Source: Cylicocyclus nassatus
Taxonomy: Eukaryota > Nematoda > Chromadorea > Rhabditida > Strongylidae
Direction of reading: 5' to 3'
DNA: 64,000 bases
NCBI GenBank assembly: GCA_958299035.1
Contig: CATQJL010000001.1
Span: 74,793,594 to 74,857,593 of the forward strand
Numbering within the stretch: the first letter of the stretch is position 1; the number at the start of each line of letters is the position of its first letter. The position numbers and the translations under genes are program-made. Under the pieces are notes generated by a model that did no database searches, was not told the DNA's origin, and saw only the letters and a program-made list of their open reading frames with translations. Positions 10,749 to 21,600 of the stretch are shown here, piece after piece.

Positions 10749-10994
10749 TTGTAACTCCTCCAGAATGACGTCATAGCAGATATGGATTACGGTTTAGAGA
10801 TCACCGTCTGGGGACGGTATACACGATTTACACCGCTTACCCAGTCGTCACTGCAATCAAATATCCTTCCCTTGTCAGATGTCCGTATATTAAAAACACT
10901 TCTGGAAGAAGCATCAAAGGAGCCTCAGTTTCCAGCGTCTAGTTTATGATCATAGCATTTAGAAAGCTAAACGATTTTTGAAAGCGCGCACTTA

Positions 10995-11456
10995 CTGACA
11001 AGGGAAGGAGGGTTGGTCGAAGTGGCCTCTTAAGACCAGAAGTATACTAGAGCTTGAAACGCTGATTCCAAATCTACCTTTGTTACCTGCTGCGGGCTTC
11101 TGCGCGAGGAATTATGAAGGTTTTTGTGAGTAAAAAGTTAGTTGCAAAATTAGTGTAAATTTAATCGTAACATTTTTCCTGGAGCTCAACTGGCAATCGA
11201 ATCACTTGGTGCCACAATTATTCTTCATTTAAATATACCAACTCTCTGCTGCCTCATTTGAACGTTGAGAAAAGGCTACGACTGATTTTACATCAGAATT
11301 GTATTTAAATCTCTACTCACAAAAACTTCCGTAACTCCTCGCCCAGAAGCCCGCAGCAGATTACAAATAGATTTGGATTCAGTGTTTCAAGTTCTACAAG
11401 ACCGTGTACATATCATCTCAAAAAGCCACTTCGACCAACCTTCTTTCCCTTGTGAG
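10995..11456. mobile_element. Foldback element, 462 bp
   Basis: Arms begin CTGACAAGGGAAGGAGGGTT and end in the complementary CCTTCTTTCCCTTGTGAG. Inner matches include GGTCGAAGTGGC and GCCCGCAGCAGNTTAC. The ends resemble those of the elements at 10013 and 26791. Confidence 0.7.
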
Positions 11457-12420
11457 GTGTTTTTTTGGTTGCCTCGCGCTACATCAAAAAATTAGTGCGT
11501 GCTGCTGTGAATTCAGTGCAGTACTACTTAAAACTCTATTTCTCGTTTTTCAACAAACCATTTCGCTGTTTTCGTTGAGTGTGACGTAGGAGAGACTGCT
11601 TTGTAATCCATGCAGTTCATGAAACGACCGGTCTATTGTTTAAGTTTAGGTATGCCCAATTCATTCGCGTGTCAGCTCCTCAACCTCTAGTGGGTCTGAA
11701 TCGGGATGATCTTTGCAACACTGTCTTGTACAGAATTGTAATGTCTCAATTATACTGCGATTGTGACTCATATGCTGTGATTATCTCTCAATTATCTATT
11801 TTTCAGATTCCTTCGTAATTCAGTTTCCGCCTAGTCTTTAGAATCTGCAAATTCTCAAAAATATTGTCGAATTCCTGTTGTTCACGCTCAATTGCATGCT
11901 TGTTCGAAATTATCATTTAATAAAGTTCTCACTTGCGTCGCAAGGGCGTGCTTTATGTTCACCTGCTTTGGTGTAGAGGGATTATCGAGGTGTCTGCCTG
12001 AAATTGACCTACCATATGCGCGCGATAGCTGAGCCTTGCATTCACGTTGACGCTCATGAGCCATCACAGCGCTGGCTGAGCGTGGCCAAAAGGTTACGTT
12101 GGCCGTGATGCCACATCAGCTGGCGCTTCACTTGTAACGTTACTTCAATTTCCGGCAATCGCTGTTTTCCTGCTGTCCAAGAGATGATTTTCAACAACAC
12201 TTTTGTTTTTTCAGTGGCCGCTTTGATTTAATGTACTCCTCCAAATACCTCCTTTTCACATAAAGAATAGGTTTGTTGCGCGACTATGTTGCACGTTGCG
12301 ACGGCAGTCACGTGGTCGTACATCTCGCCAGCTGTGATAAGCAAACTTAGTTCATGCGTACTCTCTGCACTCTCTGTCTTTCTGGTGCTGATTAGGCATG
12401 CGACGATTGTAGCGGAACTT
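11457..12420. other. Non-coding interval, no gene seen
   Basis: Short open frames only, none with splice signals or recognisable protein content. An AATAAA at about 11919 could serve a transcript from the left but cannot be assigned. Confidence 0.5.
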
Positions 12421-12549
12421 ATATGTAAAGCTGAATGTCTGTCTGTATGTATGTCTATACATATGTTCCGAAGAGAAATTTTTATTTCTGAACCGATCCG
12501 GACCAAACATGGCACACATACACTTCGGGGCGGGACGGGTGTCATAGAT
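12421..12549 (-). repeat. Copy of the CAGA-tailed dispersed repeat
   Basis: Minus-strand copy with the (CAGA/CATA)n tract, the GGTCCGGATCGGTTCAGAAA motif and GTGTATGTGTGCC. Other copies are at 14455-14715 and 15430-16375, with a degraded one at 17095-17260. Confidence 0.7.
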
Positions 12550-12599
12550 GAATGACATGAATAAACATGCGTTTCAGAAACAAGTTACTACACGACTAA

Positions 12600-12764
12600 G
12601 GCTCCCGCCAGAGTGCCGAAGTTATGCCAGCGCTACGCCAGCATTTCGATCGATACACGTGTATTTCGTTGGGGACGTCAGCTGGCCCCGCCCCAACGAA
12701 ATACACGTTATCGATCGAAATGCTGGCGTAGCGCTGGCATAACTTGGGCACTTTGGCGGGAGCC
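12600..12764. mobile_element. Short palindromic MITE, TAA target duplication
   Basis: Ends GGCTCCCGCCAGAGTGCC and GGGCACTTTGGCGGGAGCC, TAA on both sides (12597-12599, 12765-12767), almost fully palindromic. A second copy is at 45459-45624. A three-base TNA duplication suggests a PIF/Harbinger-type origin; that is an inference. Confidence 0.85.
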
Positions 12765-12820
12765 TAACATGCGCCACCGTAGAGACAAGCATATGACCAA
12801 ATTTAGATTATATATACAGA

Positions 12821-12843
12821 CTAGCGACCCTACGGGTCGCTAG
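12821..12843. repeat. Perfect 10-bp hairpin
   Basis: CTAGCGACCC-TAC-GGGTCGCTAG. A hairpin followed by CTAG resembles a Helitron 3' end, but the next base is C rather than T and no 5' end was found. Confidence 0.4.
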
Positions 12844-13015
12844 CAAGTGGGTTGAGGCCAAAACATTAGTGAGTCAAGGCGATATTTATTTGCACATTAA
12901 CAATAGGCTATCGTTTTTCGAAGCGTTTTTTTTCCACCGCAAACAACTGAAAATACTACTAAATAAGATATGACTTTTGAAAAGTATGCACTTGAAAAAA
13001 AACTACCCTAATTTC

Positions 13016-13218
13016 ACGCGTATAGGATGTAGGGATATTCTAAAACCGAACAGCATAGACACGCCGAAGGACTTCGCGACCAAAAAGCTGTTTACAATGC
13101 TGCATATTGCCTCAGAGTATCGCGCGGCATAAGTATCTTTTTCTGAAATAAAACGAGGCGGCTGAGGGGCATGCGTGAAAAACTAAAATTTGTGCGTCTT
13201 ATACTCGTGAAATTAGGG
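13016..13218. mobile_element. TA-flanked MITE, 203 bp
   Basis: Ends CCCTAATTTCACG and CGTGAAATTAGGG with TA on both sides (13014-13015, 13219-13220). A similar lone end is seen at 42528-42552. Confidence 0.65.
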
Positions 13219-13807
13219 TATTTGATCCATGCTGCAGCTTACGGAACAATGACAAAATAGACTATTCACAATTTGCTGCACCGTTTTTGAGCACTAATAG
13301 TCTGACAAAGTTATTCTCGATTACCTGCATGGGTGATTCGGAAAATACTGCCAATATTTTCCAAACAAGGCTTTATCAGCAAATTGATTAAAATTCAAGT
13401 TCGCTTTCCTGAAGTTTCAGCAAGGTTACGAATTCTCCACTTCCGTGCATTGGATTCAAATTCCTCTCACAAGTTAGGGCTTCTGCCAGAGGTAAAGCGA
13501 TAACCTTGATTGCCAAAGGTTCTTCCACAAGATGCCTTTCCTTTGCATCCTCAAAATTTTTTCTAGTGCCAAAAGTTTCCTTTTCATCCTTAGGCTCTCT
13601 CTCAAATGACGCGGAGTTCGCAAAACATCCCTCAGTCTTATTTTAGAACCACCTCATTGATTGATAATAACTCTTTTGTCTTGAAATTTTTAAATTTTTA
13701 GATCGCTTATACTTTAGCTTAGAGTTTTTTGTTTGGTGCCGTCAATCCGTCTTAAAATTTGCTTCATCAGTTATCAAATCTCAACGCCAACATTTTGTTA
13801 TGTTTAA

Positions 13808-14262
13808 AGGCAGTGTCCGGGCAAAAACCCGATTTTGAGATTTTGTGTTTATACGGGCCTATTCGCCATGCTGAATCCGAAAATCCACATTGGAAAGCGC
13901 GAAAACGGCGAAAAGGGGCTCTAACACAGGAGGGAAATCAGCAGGTGGGCGGGATCCTCCCCACTGCGAATTCACGTTCCCAGCTCCCGGAGCGATTTTC
14001 TCGAATCCGCTAGCCGTCCTGACATCGCTACCGGTCAAGTGCGAATGATTGACTTGAAACCGGAAGCGAGAAGGTCGCTCCAGGAGCCGGGAACGTGAAT
14101 TCGCAGTGGGGAGGATCCCGCCCACCTGCTCATTTCCCTCATGTGTTAGAGCCGTTTTTCGCCATTTTCGCGCTCTACAATGTGCATTTTCGGATTCTGC
14201 ATAGCGAATAGTCCCAAGTAAGCACAAAATCTCAAAATCGAGTTTTTGCCCGGACACTGCCT
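13808..14262. mobile_element. TTAA-flanked palindromic element, 455 bp
   Basis: AGGCAGTGTCCGGGC at the left and GCCCGGACACTGCCT at the right, flanked by TTAA (13804-13807 and 14263-14266). It resembles the TTTAAAGG-ended palindromes of C. elegans. The 138-aa minus-strand ORF over it arises from the repeat. Confidence 0.8.
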
Positions 14263-14454
14263 TTAAGCATTCCAATTCCTATGAATTTCCATTTTTTACT
14301 TAGCTTTTTATGTCGTTTGCGTACGGTTGATTTATGTCCACTTTCTGTAGTCTCCCTTTGAGCATCTACATGATAGTCATTTCACATAGTACAATGTAAT
14401 CATATTACTAGATGGCTTACCCGGCTCCGCCCGGCCCTGTCAATAATATATTTG

Positions 14455-14715
14455 TAATTAGCATGCCCGATTACCCCCCTGTGCCAACTCCCAGCCCTGT
14501 AGCTCAAATTTGGAAAAAATCGATAAAATCGATATCGATCGATGACGAAAAGTAGCCTATGACACCCACCGGGGCCCGAAGTGTATGTGTGTCAAGTTTG
14601 GTCCGGATCGATTCAGAAATGGAATTTTCTATTCGGAACATACGTACAGACAGACATACAGACATACAGACAGACCTACAGACAAACAGACATTCAGCTT
14701 TATATATAAGATTAT
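14455..14715 (+). repeat. Copy of the CAGA-tailed dispersed repeat
   Basis: Contains GATTACCCCCCTGTGCCAAC, ATCGATAAAATCGATATCG, GTCCGGATCGATTCAGAAAT and the CAGACATACAGACAGAC tract ending TTTATATATAAGAT. It starts after the motif TGGCTTACCCGGCTCCGCC, which is repeated at 15433. Confidence 0.7.
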
Positions 14716-14811
14716 ATTAGGTTGATGCAGAGTAATGGCCATTTTACAAATTCTCACTTTGACGTGCCATAACTTTCTAAAAAATCTGTATTCCCGAGTG
14801 CGGTAAGGAGA

Positions 14812-15427
14812 CCCTTTTGCAATGTTGCACACATTGAGCTATACTTACGTCACAAACGGGCAGAAAGATATGAATTGGAAAATAAGAACATTTTTTTTAC
14901 CCTGTTTTTAACAGATCATAAATCCCTTTGAAGTTTGTTATTATAAATGATGAGACCTTTCTTATATAAATAACCCTTTTGCAATGTTGCACACATTGAG
15001 CTATACTCACGTCACAAACGGGCAGAAAGATATGGATTGGAAAATAAGAACATTTTTTTTACCCTGTTTTTAACAGATCATAAATCCCTTCGAAGTTTGT
15101 TATTATAAATGATGAGACCTTTTTTATAAATAATCCTTTTGCAATGTTGCACACATTGAGCTATACTCACGTCACAAAGGAGCAGAAAGATATGGATTGG
15201 AAAATAAGAACATTTTTTTTACCCTGTTTTTAACAGATCATAAATCCCTTCGAAGTTTGTTATTATAAATGATGAGACCTTTTTATAAATAATCCTTTTG
15301 CAATGTTGCACACATTGAGCTATACTCACGTCACAAAGGGGCAGAAAGATATGGATTGGAAAATAAGAACATTTTTTTTACCCTGTTTTTAACAGATCAT
15401 AAATCCCTTCGAAGTTTGTTATTATAA
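14812..15427 (+). repeat. Tandem array, ~160-bp unit, 3.9 copies
   Basis: CTTTTGCAATGTTGCACACA recurs at about 14812, 14974, 15134 and 15293. Units are nearly identical (AACGGGCAGAAAGATATGG / AAGGGGCAGAAAGATATGG). The array is flanked on both sides by the CTAGNTGGCTTACCCGGCTC motif of the CAGA-tailed repeat, so it lies between two copies of that family. Confidence 0.9.
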
Positions 15428-15429
15428 AC

Positions 15430-16375
15430 TAGCTGGCTTACCCGGCTCCGCCGTATCCGGACCAAACTTGGCACACATACACTTCGGGCCCCGGCGGGTG
15501 TCACAGTCCACTTTTCGTTATCGATCGATGTCGATTTTACCGATTTTTATCGATTTTTTTGCAGAGTTCACCTACAGGGCTAGGAGTTGGCACAGGGGGG
15601 GAAGTGAGCATGGGGATTTCGAATACAATATTAGTTTTCAGGATCGTCCATTACTTTTATCGATTTTATCGATTTTTTTTTGTGAAGTTTGACCTGCGGG
15701 GCTGGGAGTTTGCACAGGGGGGTAATCGAGCATGCTGATTACGAACACAATATTAGTTTTCAGGATCGTCCATTACTTTTATCGATTTTATCGATTTTTT
15801 GAAAATTTGAGCTAGGGGGCTGGAATTTGGCAAGGGGTGTAATCGAGCATGCTGATCACCCCCCTTGGGGGTGATCAGCATGCTCGATTACCCCCCTGTG
15901 CCAACTCCCAGCCCCCTAGCTCAAACTTTGCAAAAAAATCGATAAAATCGATAATAGTAATCGATAATCCCGAAAACCAATATTGTATTCGGAATCCCCA
16001 TGCTCGATTACCCCCCTGTGCGAACTCCCAGCCCCGTAGCTCAAACTTTGCAAAAAAATCGATAAAATCGATAAAAGTAATCGATAATCCTGAAAACCAA
16101 TATTGTATTCGGAATCCCCATGCTCGATTACCCCCCTATGCCAACTCCCAGCCCCGTAGGTGAACTCAGCAAAAAAATCGATAAAAATCGATAAAATCGA
16201 TATCGATCGATGACGAAAAGTAGCCTATGACACCCGCCGGGGCCCGTAGTGTATGTGTGCCAAGTTTGGTCCGGATCGGTTCAGAAATGGAATTTTCTAT
16301 TCGGAACATACGTACATACAGACAGACAGACATACAGACAGACAAACAGACATTCAGCTTTATATATAAGATGAT
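15430..16375. repeat. ~900-bp inverted repeat of CAGA-tailed repeat copies
   Basis: Two copies face each other about a palindrome centred near 15863 (TGATCACCCCCC / GGGGGTGATCA). Each arm holds two or three ~120-bp subrepeats (TCGATTACCCCCCTGTGC, CAAAAAAATCGATAAAATCG, GAAAACCAATATTGTATTC). The open frames of 104 and 114 aa here only reflect the repetition. Confidence 0.85.
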
Positions 16376-16379
16376 GAGT

Positions 16380-18680
16380 TGCCTATTTTGTAGCCGCAAT
16401 CCAGTGGGTGAAAAGAAGATGCAAAGGGCCTGGACAGAGAAAATTTGCAAAGGAGGAAGAAAGTGAAATTCAAAATTGTCAGTTTTTTCAACTTTTTTAT
16501 TAGGTCTCAAAGTCTTAGATTGTAGAATTTTACATTTTTCCGCGTCCTGAACAGATGAGTTCTTGCAAAAACTGTCACGAGGATGCCCTACTCTTACGCT
16601 TACAGAAAAAAAGCTTTGACGATTGCTTCTTTTAGAAGAAATTTATGTGTCACGGAAGGACCAAAACGACCAACCATGTTATGGCGCCGCTCGGTTTAGA
16701 TAATTTTTGAGAGAATGATAAAATGCATAATGTGAGCAATTTTTTCAACATAAAGCAGCTAAATTTCCGGAGGATCGCCCTTTTTCGGGTTCGAACTGGC
16801 CAGAAGAATGAACGCGACGATCTGATGTTGGATGCTGTTATGTGAAGCTTACTAACTTTATAAAAATTGATGCTGGTAGTAAACGGCTTCAACTATCGGT
16901 AGATAGAGCATGAAAAGATCTTCTAATGTTATGCTGTGGTTATTTCAAAGAAGAAGTTTTGATACAAATGTTATCTTGAAAAAGGCTTGGAAAAAACGGC
17001 CATTATTTTTGAATCACCTAATACTATTACATTATTATATTATTGCAATATTATTACATTATTACATTCCCTGTGTGCATCTCCCTTGCCGTCTCTCAGC
17101 TCCGTAGCTCAAGTTTTGCAAAAAAATCAATATTCATATGAATTGCTATCCGATAACGAAAAGTAGCCTACGACACTCGCTCCGCCCCCAAGTGTATGTG
17201 TGCACAGCGTCGCGATCGGCTCAAAAATGAAATTTTTTCAAACAAAACGCGAACATATATCCTGTGCCCCAAAAAAGCTCCATGTGGACAAGCGTGCGTA
17301 CGTGGGCAACGCTGCCTTTCGCTCTTCTTGACACGTTTCTTTTGAGATTTCAACGAAACTGCCTGAGGTTAACACGTTCGAAAGTGAGAAAGGCTGCGAG
17401 ATGACGTGGTACCTATGGGAATCTTGCTGGGGAACAAACTATATATACGACCAATACAGACCAAGGTTTTGAGTATAAGATAGATCACACGTATGAACTT
17501 GCAAGCTACTCAACAATCTTGTTTAGATGGTTTTTGTAAAGCGTGTTAAAGCGTAATATAATGATAATTCTATCTTACTCCACTGAACAAAGCAGGAAAA
17601 GAATAATGAATTGCTGAAACAGAAATCGAACACTCCTATGACTCCTTTGACCTTCCTAATTTAGCGAGTTGATTGCAAATTGAAATGAAGAGCTAGCGCA
17701 GTGAGTGTCCAATTTTGTATTGGGATTTATTGTAGTCAGTAAAGAGAATGGCGCTTTGAAAAAATCGAGGAAGGCTCGCTTTTTATCAATAACAGTGCAC
17801 AATTTTCAGCTTTGTTCAAAGACGTTAGACGGTGTTACGCTTACCACTGATCGTAACTGCTTTCTGCACACAGCGCCAGTTTCATTGAAAACCGCATGGA
17901 ACGCTAAATTTAGAGGATGCGAAGGATTGTGAGTACCACAATCAATTGCAGTGAACTCAAATTTAGACCCTTTCGTAACAGAAGGAAACAGATTTTAGTA
18001 TGCGAGGGTAAAGATTTTTGATAGTTATGGCAAGAGTTGGAATTCTTCGCCGTCAGGATTGCAGATCTCTTACAGCGCCAAATATCAGCTCTCCAGCCGT
18101 TTATAAGCCACATGAGTAGTCATGACTAAGTTTAACTAAATCATTTTTTAAAACGAACGAATTGCGAAACCCTTGCCTTAGATCGGCTTTGTCTCTATTT
18201 TTATCAAACCAGTTCGCTAAATCTGAAGAAGAAAGGCGAAAGGAGAAAGTTGGTATTTGACTAGTGTGTGATTGTTATTTCAGTAATCTATTTATAATGA
18301 TAGAACATTACTGTTGCATACCCATGGCTATTACTACGATGCAGTATCAATAATTCAAATGATTTCTCCTTCAAACTCGGTTTTGAATTTGAACAAGTGC
18401 TTGCGTAGTATTCTTTACGACCAATACATCATGCTTGCAAAACTCAATTGAGCAGGAAGGAGCAAGAGGCATGCATAAAAAACTAACAGTTACCTCTCTG
18501 GATTCCTTGACATGTTCAAGGATTAAAGAGGTGGGGTCGACAACATGACGCAGCTTCACTGACACTACGTGAAGCACTGTGGTGCGCATCACTCATGCAA
18601 GTAATAAACCATTACACTCTGAATGACGTTTGATCACATGTTCACATGAGACATTCATTCTCGTTGCCTGCAGTAGGTGC
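16380..18680. other. Non-coding interval
   Basis: No supported gene. It includes a degraded copy of the CAGA-tailed repeat (17095-17260) and an ATT-rich tract near 17025-17070. Open frames at 16650-16892 and 18371-18592 on the minus strand are short and unrecognised. Confidence 0.5.
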
Positions 18681-18683
18681 TGT

Positions 18684-21600
18684 TCAGAATCGTATCACTG
18701 TAAACTCGATTTCTTCCTCTTCCGTGATTGTGGGCATGGGTTCAATGCAGGAGAGATATGTTGAGTGTGACGCTCTGTAATCAAGCATGTATTTGGGAAA
18801 TTACGAAACCCAACGATCTATTTCACTCAAAAATATTCATGGGAAAGAGTTTCGCGAACATTGATGATTCAATAACAAACGAATACTGTGCCGCTCTAAA
18901 CGGCAAATCTTTTTGTAGCCTATTTTCTGTTGCCAGAGTACCGTAAAGGTCACGCTTGAGCATGACCTGCTGTGATATATGTATCTTTATTGCCCAGACA
19001 TTGTCGAGTAACTGTGCCTGTTTACAGTCGAGTAGATTTGGCGGTAAATATAGTGTGCTTGCACAGAAGGTGAAATGCGGTGAAATTTGCGCGTGAACAA
19101 GTAGCCACGTCAGTACCGCGGGTATTTTGCGCGCGCAATTGGCCGGCGTCATAGTCGAAATTATTTCTTCACGCGCCAATTTTACCGCATTTCACCTTCT
19201 GTGCAAGCACACTATATTTACCGCTAAATCTACTCGACTGTATGTTAGCATTCTACCACTGCACTAATACGTGCACGTCGTCTGACTCATAAAGCTTATT
19301 AGCTAATGTGTTCTATATAAAACCTTGAACCACCGAGATATTTTGGTGCATCGGCCAAACACGACCGATACCATGCTTTTCCAAGGAGGACAGCGGATAC
19401 TACAAAGGAGCGATACAAGTCTCCAACTCATCATAGACGATCTGAGGACATATACCAATAAGCTCGAGGAAATACTGCAGAAGTATGAGCACTATGGTGA
19501 GGAAATTATTCTTCCAGATGATGAAGGAGAGCGGCAAAAGATCTGCTCACACTATCTGGACCTAATACCAACCTGCATCGAGGAAGTCAGAGCCGGCAAA
19601 CAAGAGCTACAATCGAAAATCGACATCATGAATATGTTCTACAAGGAAAGCTCCAAAATGATGCGAATAGTCATGGCAAAGAAGTTGGACGCACTTAAAG
19701 GCAGTGGATCGGCAAATCCAACAATCCAGGATTTTAACGCCGTAGGTTCCTTATCGCCCAGAGCAGAGTTAGTCTAGTGGTTAGTGCTCTACGTAACATT
19801 GCCGTGCTGAAGGTCACGGGTTCGATTCCACCCTGAGCCTAATTTCTGCGACAAAATTCTGCTCACAATTCCAGCGTCAGGCTGCCCTTTCAAAGAAGGG
19901 CATGCGACAAGCCGGCTGAGAAACAGCCCGTCGCATCTACAATGCAGACATGTCTCATAAAGAATTTCGAGTAAAGGCTAGGGCGTCCCCCGGAGTCGAC
20001 GCGCATTCGAGCCCGACGAATGCGAATGGTGGGCGAGGGTTACCGTCCCAGCAAGGTGAACGGGAACGGCTAAAGCGGCTAGTTCACCAGAGGCAACGAT
20101 CCAAGGCATCGCAGACTCTCCGTCTAGCTACCATCAATATGGGTACACTCACCTCTCGTTCGCGAGAGTTAGCAGATCTTCTGAAGAGACGGCGAGTCGA
20201 TGTAGCCTGCATACAGGAAACGAAGTGGAGCGGGGCAAAGTCACGCGACATCGGAGATGGATATAAGCTCCTCTACAACGGTGCTACCTGCACCAGAAAC
20301 GGGATTGGGATAGCTGTCTCGGAGACTCTAAGGAACAATATAGTTGACGTTCAGCGCATAAGCGATCGTCTGATGAGCATAAAGGTAGACACCGGGAAAC
20401 ATGTCCTACGAATAATCACTGCCTATGCGCCACAAGTCGGATGTAAGGATGATGAAAAGGACGCGTTCTGGCAGGAGCTGGATGACCACATCAGTTCAAC
20501 TCCACTGGAAGAGACACTCCTGCTAGGAGCGGACCTCAACGGACATGTGGGAGAAAGGCGAGGAGAAGCCGGAAAATGTCACGGAGGCCACGGATACGGA
20601 ACATGCAATGAAGAAGGTGAGCGTATTCTGGAATTCGCCTCAGCCCATGATCTGGTCTTGGCGAACACATACTACATCAAGAAGGATGACCACCTCATTA
20701 CATATGCGAGTGGCGGCCGACGAACGCAGATAGACTTCTGGGCTATCCGACAGTGCGACCTTAAAATTGTAAAGGACTGCAAAGTCATTCCCGGTGAGAG
20801 CTGCATACCTCAACACAGGCCACTCCTTCTCGACATCAAAATTCCAGTGGATGGGCACACCAGGAGAGCCACAGAGACCAGGACACGCATCAAATGGTGG
20901 AGATTGAAGACCAACAGCGCAGCGAAACAAGCACTGCTAACGACTCTACCAAGCCTGCAAGAGAACCCAGAGCAATCCTGGGCAAGCTTGAAAGATCGAG
21001 TCCACCAAGTGGCACACGTGATCCTGGGCAGTACAAAGCCGGGAGAAAGAAGGATTAATCGAGAAACATGGTGGTGGAATGACGAAGTACAAAAAGCTAT
21101 AAAGGAGAAGAAGGATGCTTACAAGCGATGGCATAAGACGAAACTGGAGGGCGATCGCCAGACGTACCAACAAGCCAAACGCGCTGCGAAGGCTTCCGTA
21201 AAGAAGGCAAAACAGGTGTACTTGAAAGAGCTCTACGACCAACTAGAGTTTCGCGAGGGAGAACGCGAGATATACCGGATAGCGAGAACAAGAGCGGAGT
21301 CCACGAAAGATATGGAACACTTCCTCCATATCAAAGACAAACTTGGTAGGACGCTAAGAAAACCAGAGGACATTACCGAACGATGGAGAACCTACTTCGA
21401 AGAAATGGCCACCACAGGCCGCACCATCAACTCCATCCCAGAAGCCAGCTTCATAGAGGGACCAGTACCAGCAGTCACGGAAGAGGAAGTATGGCTGGCC
21501 ATAAGAAGAACAAAGAATGGCAAAGCGACTGGTCCAGATGACATACCAAGCGAGTTCTGGAAAATATGTGGACAATCCGGAGCCACATGGCTAACGAGTC

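Larger units (their letters stand above)
10013..10876. mobile_element. Foldback element with a tRNA-like sequence in each arm
   Basis: The two arms (about 290 bp each) are inverted copies from the termini (CTCACAAAGGAAGGATATTT / AAATATCCTTCCCTTGTCAG) to a match on TGTAGACATC in the centre. The termini resemble those of the foldbacks at 10995 and 26791, so all three probably belong to one superfamily. No clear target duplication was found. Confidence 0.7.

Noticed and set aside
12821..12843. Helitron 3' end
   Set aside because: The hairpin plus CTAG fits, but the following base is not T and no matching TC-start 5' end was seen.
13859..14275. 138-aa minus-strand ORF
   Set aside because: It spans the arms of the TTAA palindrome and appears on both strands by symmetry.
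14812..15427. CRISPR-like array
   Set aside because: Units are contiguous 160-bp tandem copies without spacers, in a eukaryotic genome.
15849..16163. 104-aa ORF with repeated HARLPPCANSQP units
   Set aside because: The repetition reflects DNA subrepeats of the CAGA-tailed element; no start, splice or homology support.
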